This document shows positions 13,250 to 13,282 of a stretch of DNA of 13,282 nucleotides, in pieces; position 1 is the stretch's first letter; the number at the start of each line of letters is the position of its first letter. The notes beneath the pieces were generated by a model that was given only the letters and a program-made list of their open reading frames with translations, made no database searches and had not been told where the DNA came from. The stretch covers positions 1 through 13,282 of the forward strand of contig DAIUFH010000061.1 of assembly GCA_036844705.1 (NCBI GenBank), written 5' to 3'. A program made the translations under genes and the position numbers. The stretch is from DAIUFH01 sp036844705 (GTDB lineage Bacteria; Bacillota; Clostridia; Tissierellales; Tissierellaceae).

Positions 13250-13281
13250 AGGTAGTCCATATTTTGGGCTAACCTTTTTTT
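13250..13281 (+). terminator. Intrinsic terminator of the DUF924 gene
   Basis: AGGTAGTCC pairs with GGGCTAACCT (13266-13275), allowing one bulged base and one T-G wobble, and the stem runs into seven T residues (13275-13281). The left side shares TAGGTAGTCCATAT (13249-13262) exactly with the hairpin after the sugar operon (11808-11821). Confidence 0.78.
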
Positions 13282-13282
13282 A

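Overview
The window is AT-rich, low-GC DNA with strong AGGAGG-type ribosome binding sites, TATAAT-type promoters, a lipoprotein sugar-binding protein and a CcpA-type cre site. Together these point to the chromosome of an anaerobic, low-GC Gram-positive bacterium, most likely of the class Clostridia. I cannot name the species. There are no phage genes, tRNAs, rRNAs, CRISPR arrays or transposase genes. Nearly all the DNA is coding, and both strands are used.

Layout. Positions 1-291 are non-coding leader. Positions 292-2797 hold four unrelated housekeeping-type genes: a CobO/BtuR corrinoid adenosyltransferase, a LapA-domain membrane protein, a convergent small zincin metallopeptidase, and an exported DUF4846 protein. 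A 22-bp perfect inverted repeat separates the convergent LapA and zincin genes.

Positions 3004-11806 are one carbohydrate-utilisation gene set, all on the + strand and tightly spaced. The order is a DeoR-family repressor, a BtpA/SgcQ-family TIM-barrel protein, a YcdX-like PHP phosphatase, a ribulokinase-like FGGY kinase, a lipoprotein sugar-binding protein, a fused double-domain sugar ABC ATPase and two RbsC-type permeases. The transporter would bring in a sugar or polyol, the kinase would trap it as a phosphate ester, and the two less understood enzymes (BtpA/SgcQ and PHP) would act on it or a derivative. A near-consensus promoter with candidate operators precedes the regulator. A perfect-consensus cre site lies just ahead of the kinase gene, and a strong stem-loop follows the binding-protein gene. 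No isomerase, epimerase or aldolase of a known pentose pathway is present, so the substrate and the fate of the phosphorylated product are open. This makes the operon the most interesting part of the window.

Positions 11807-13282 hold a convergent GNAT acetyltransferase and a DUF924 protein. Their divergent promoter region contains a 12-bp inverted repeat around the GNAT promoter and a separate, GC-richer imperfect palindrome that looks like a dispersed repeat (12524-12611). A 14-nt sequence recurs in the hairpins at the end of the sugar operon and at the end of the window, suggesting a terminator-like element used repeatedly in this genome.
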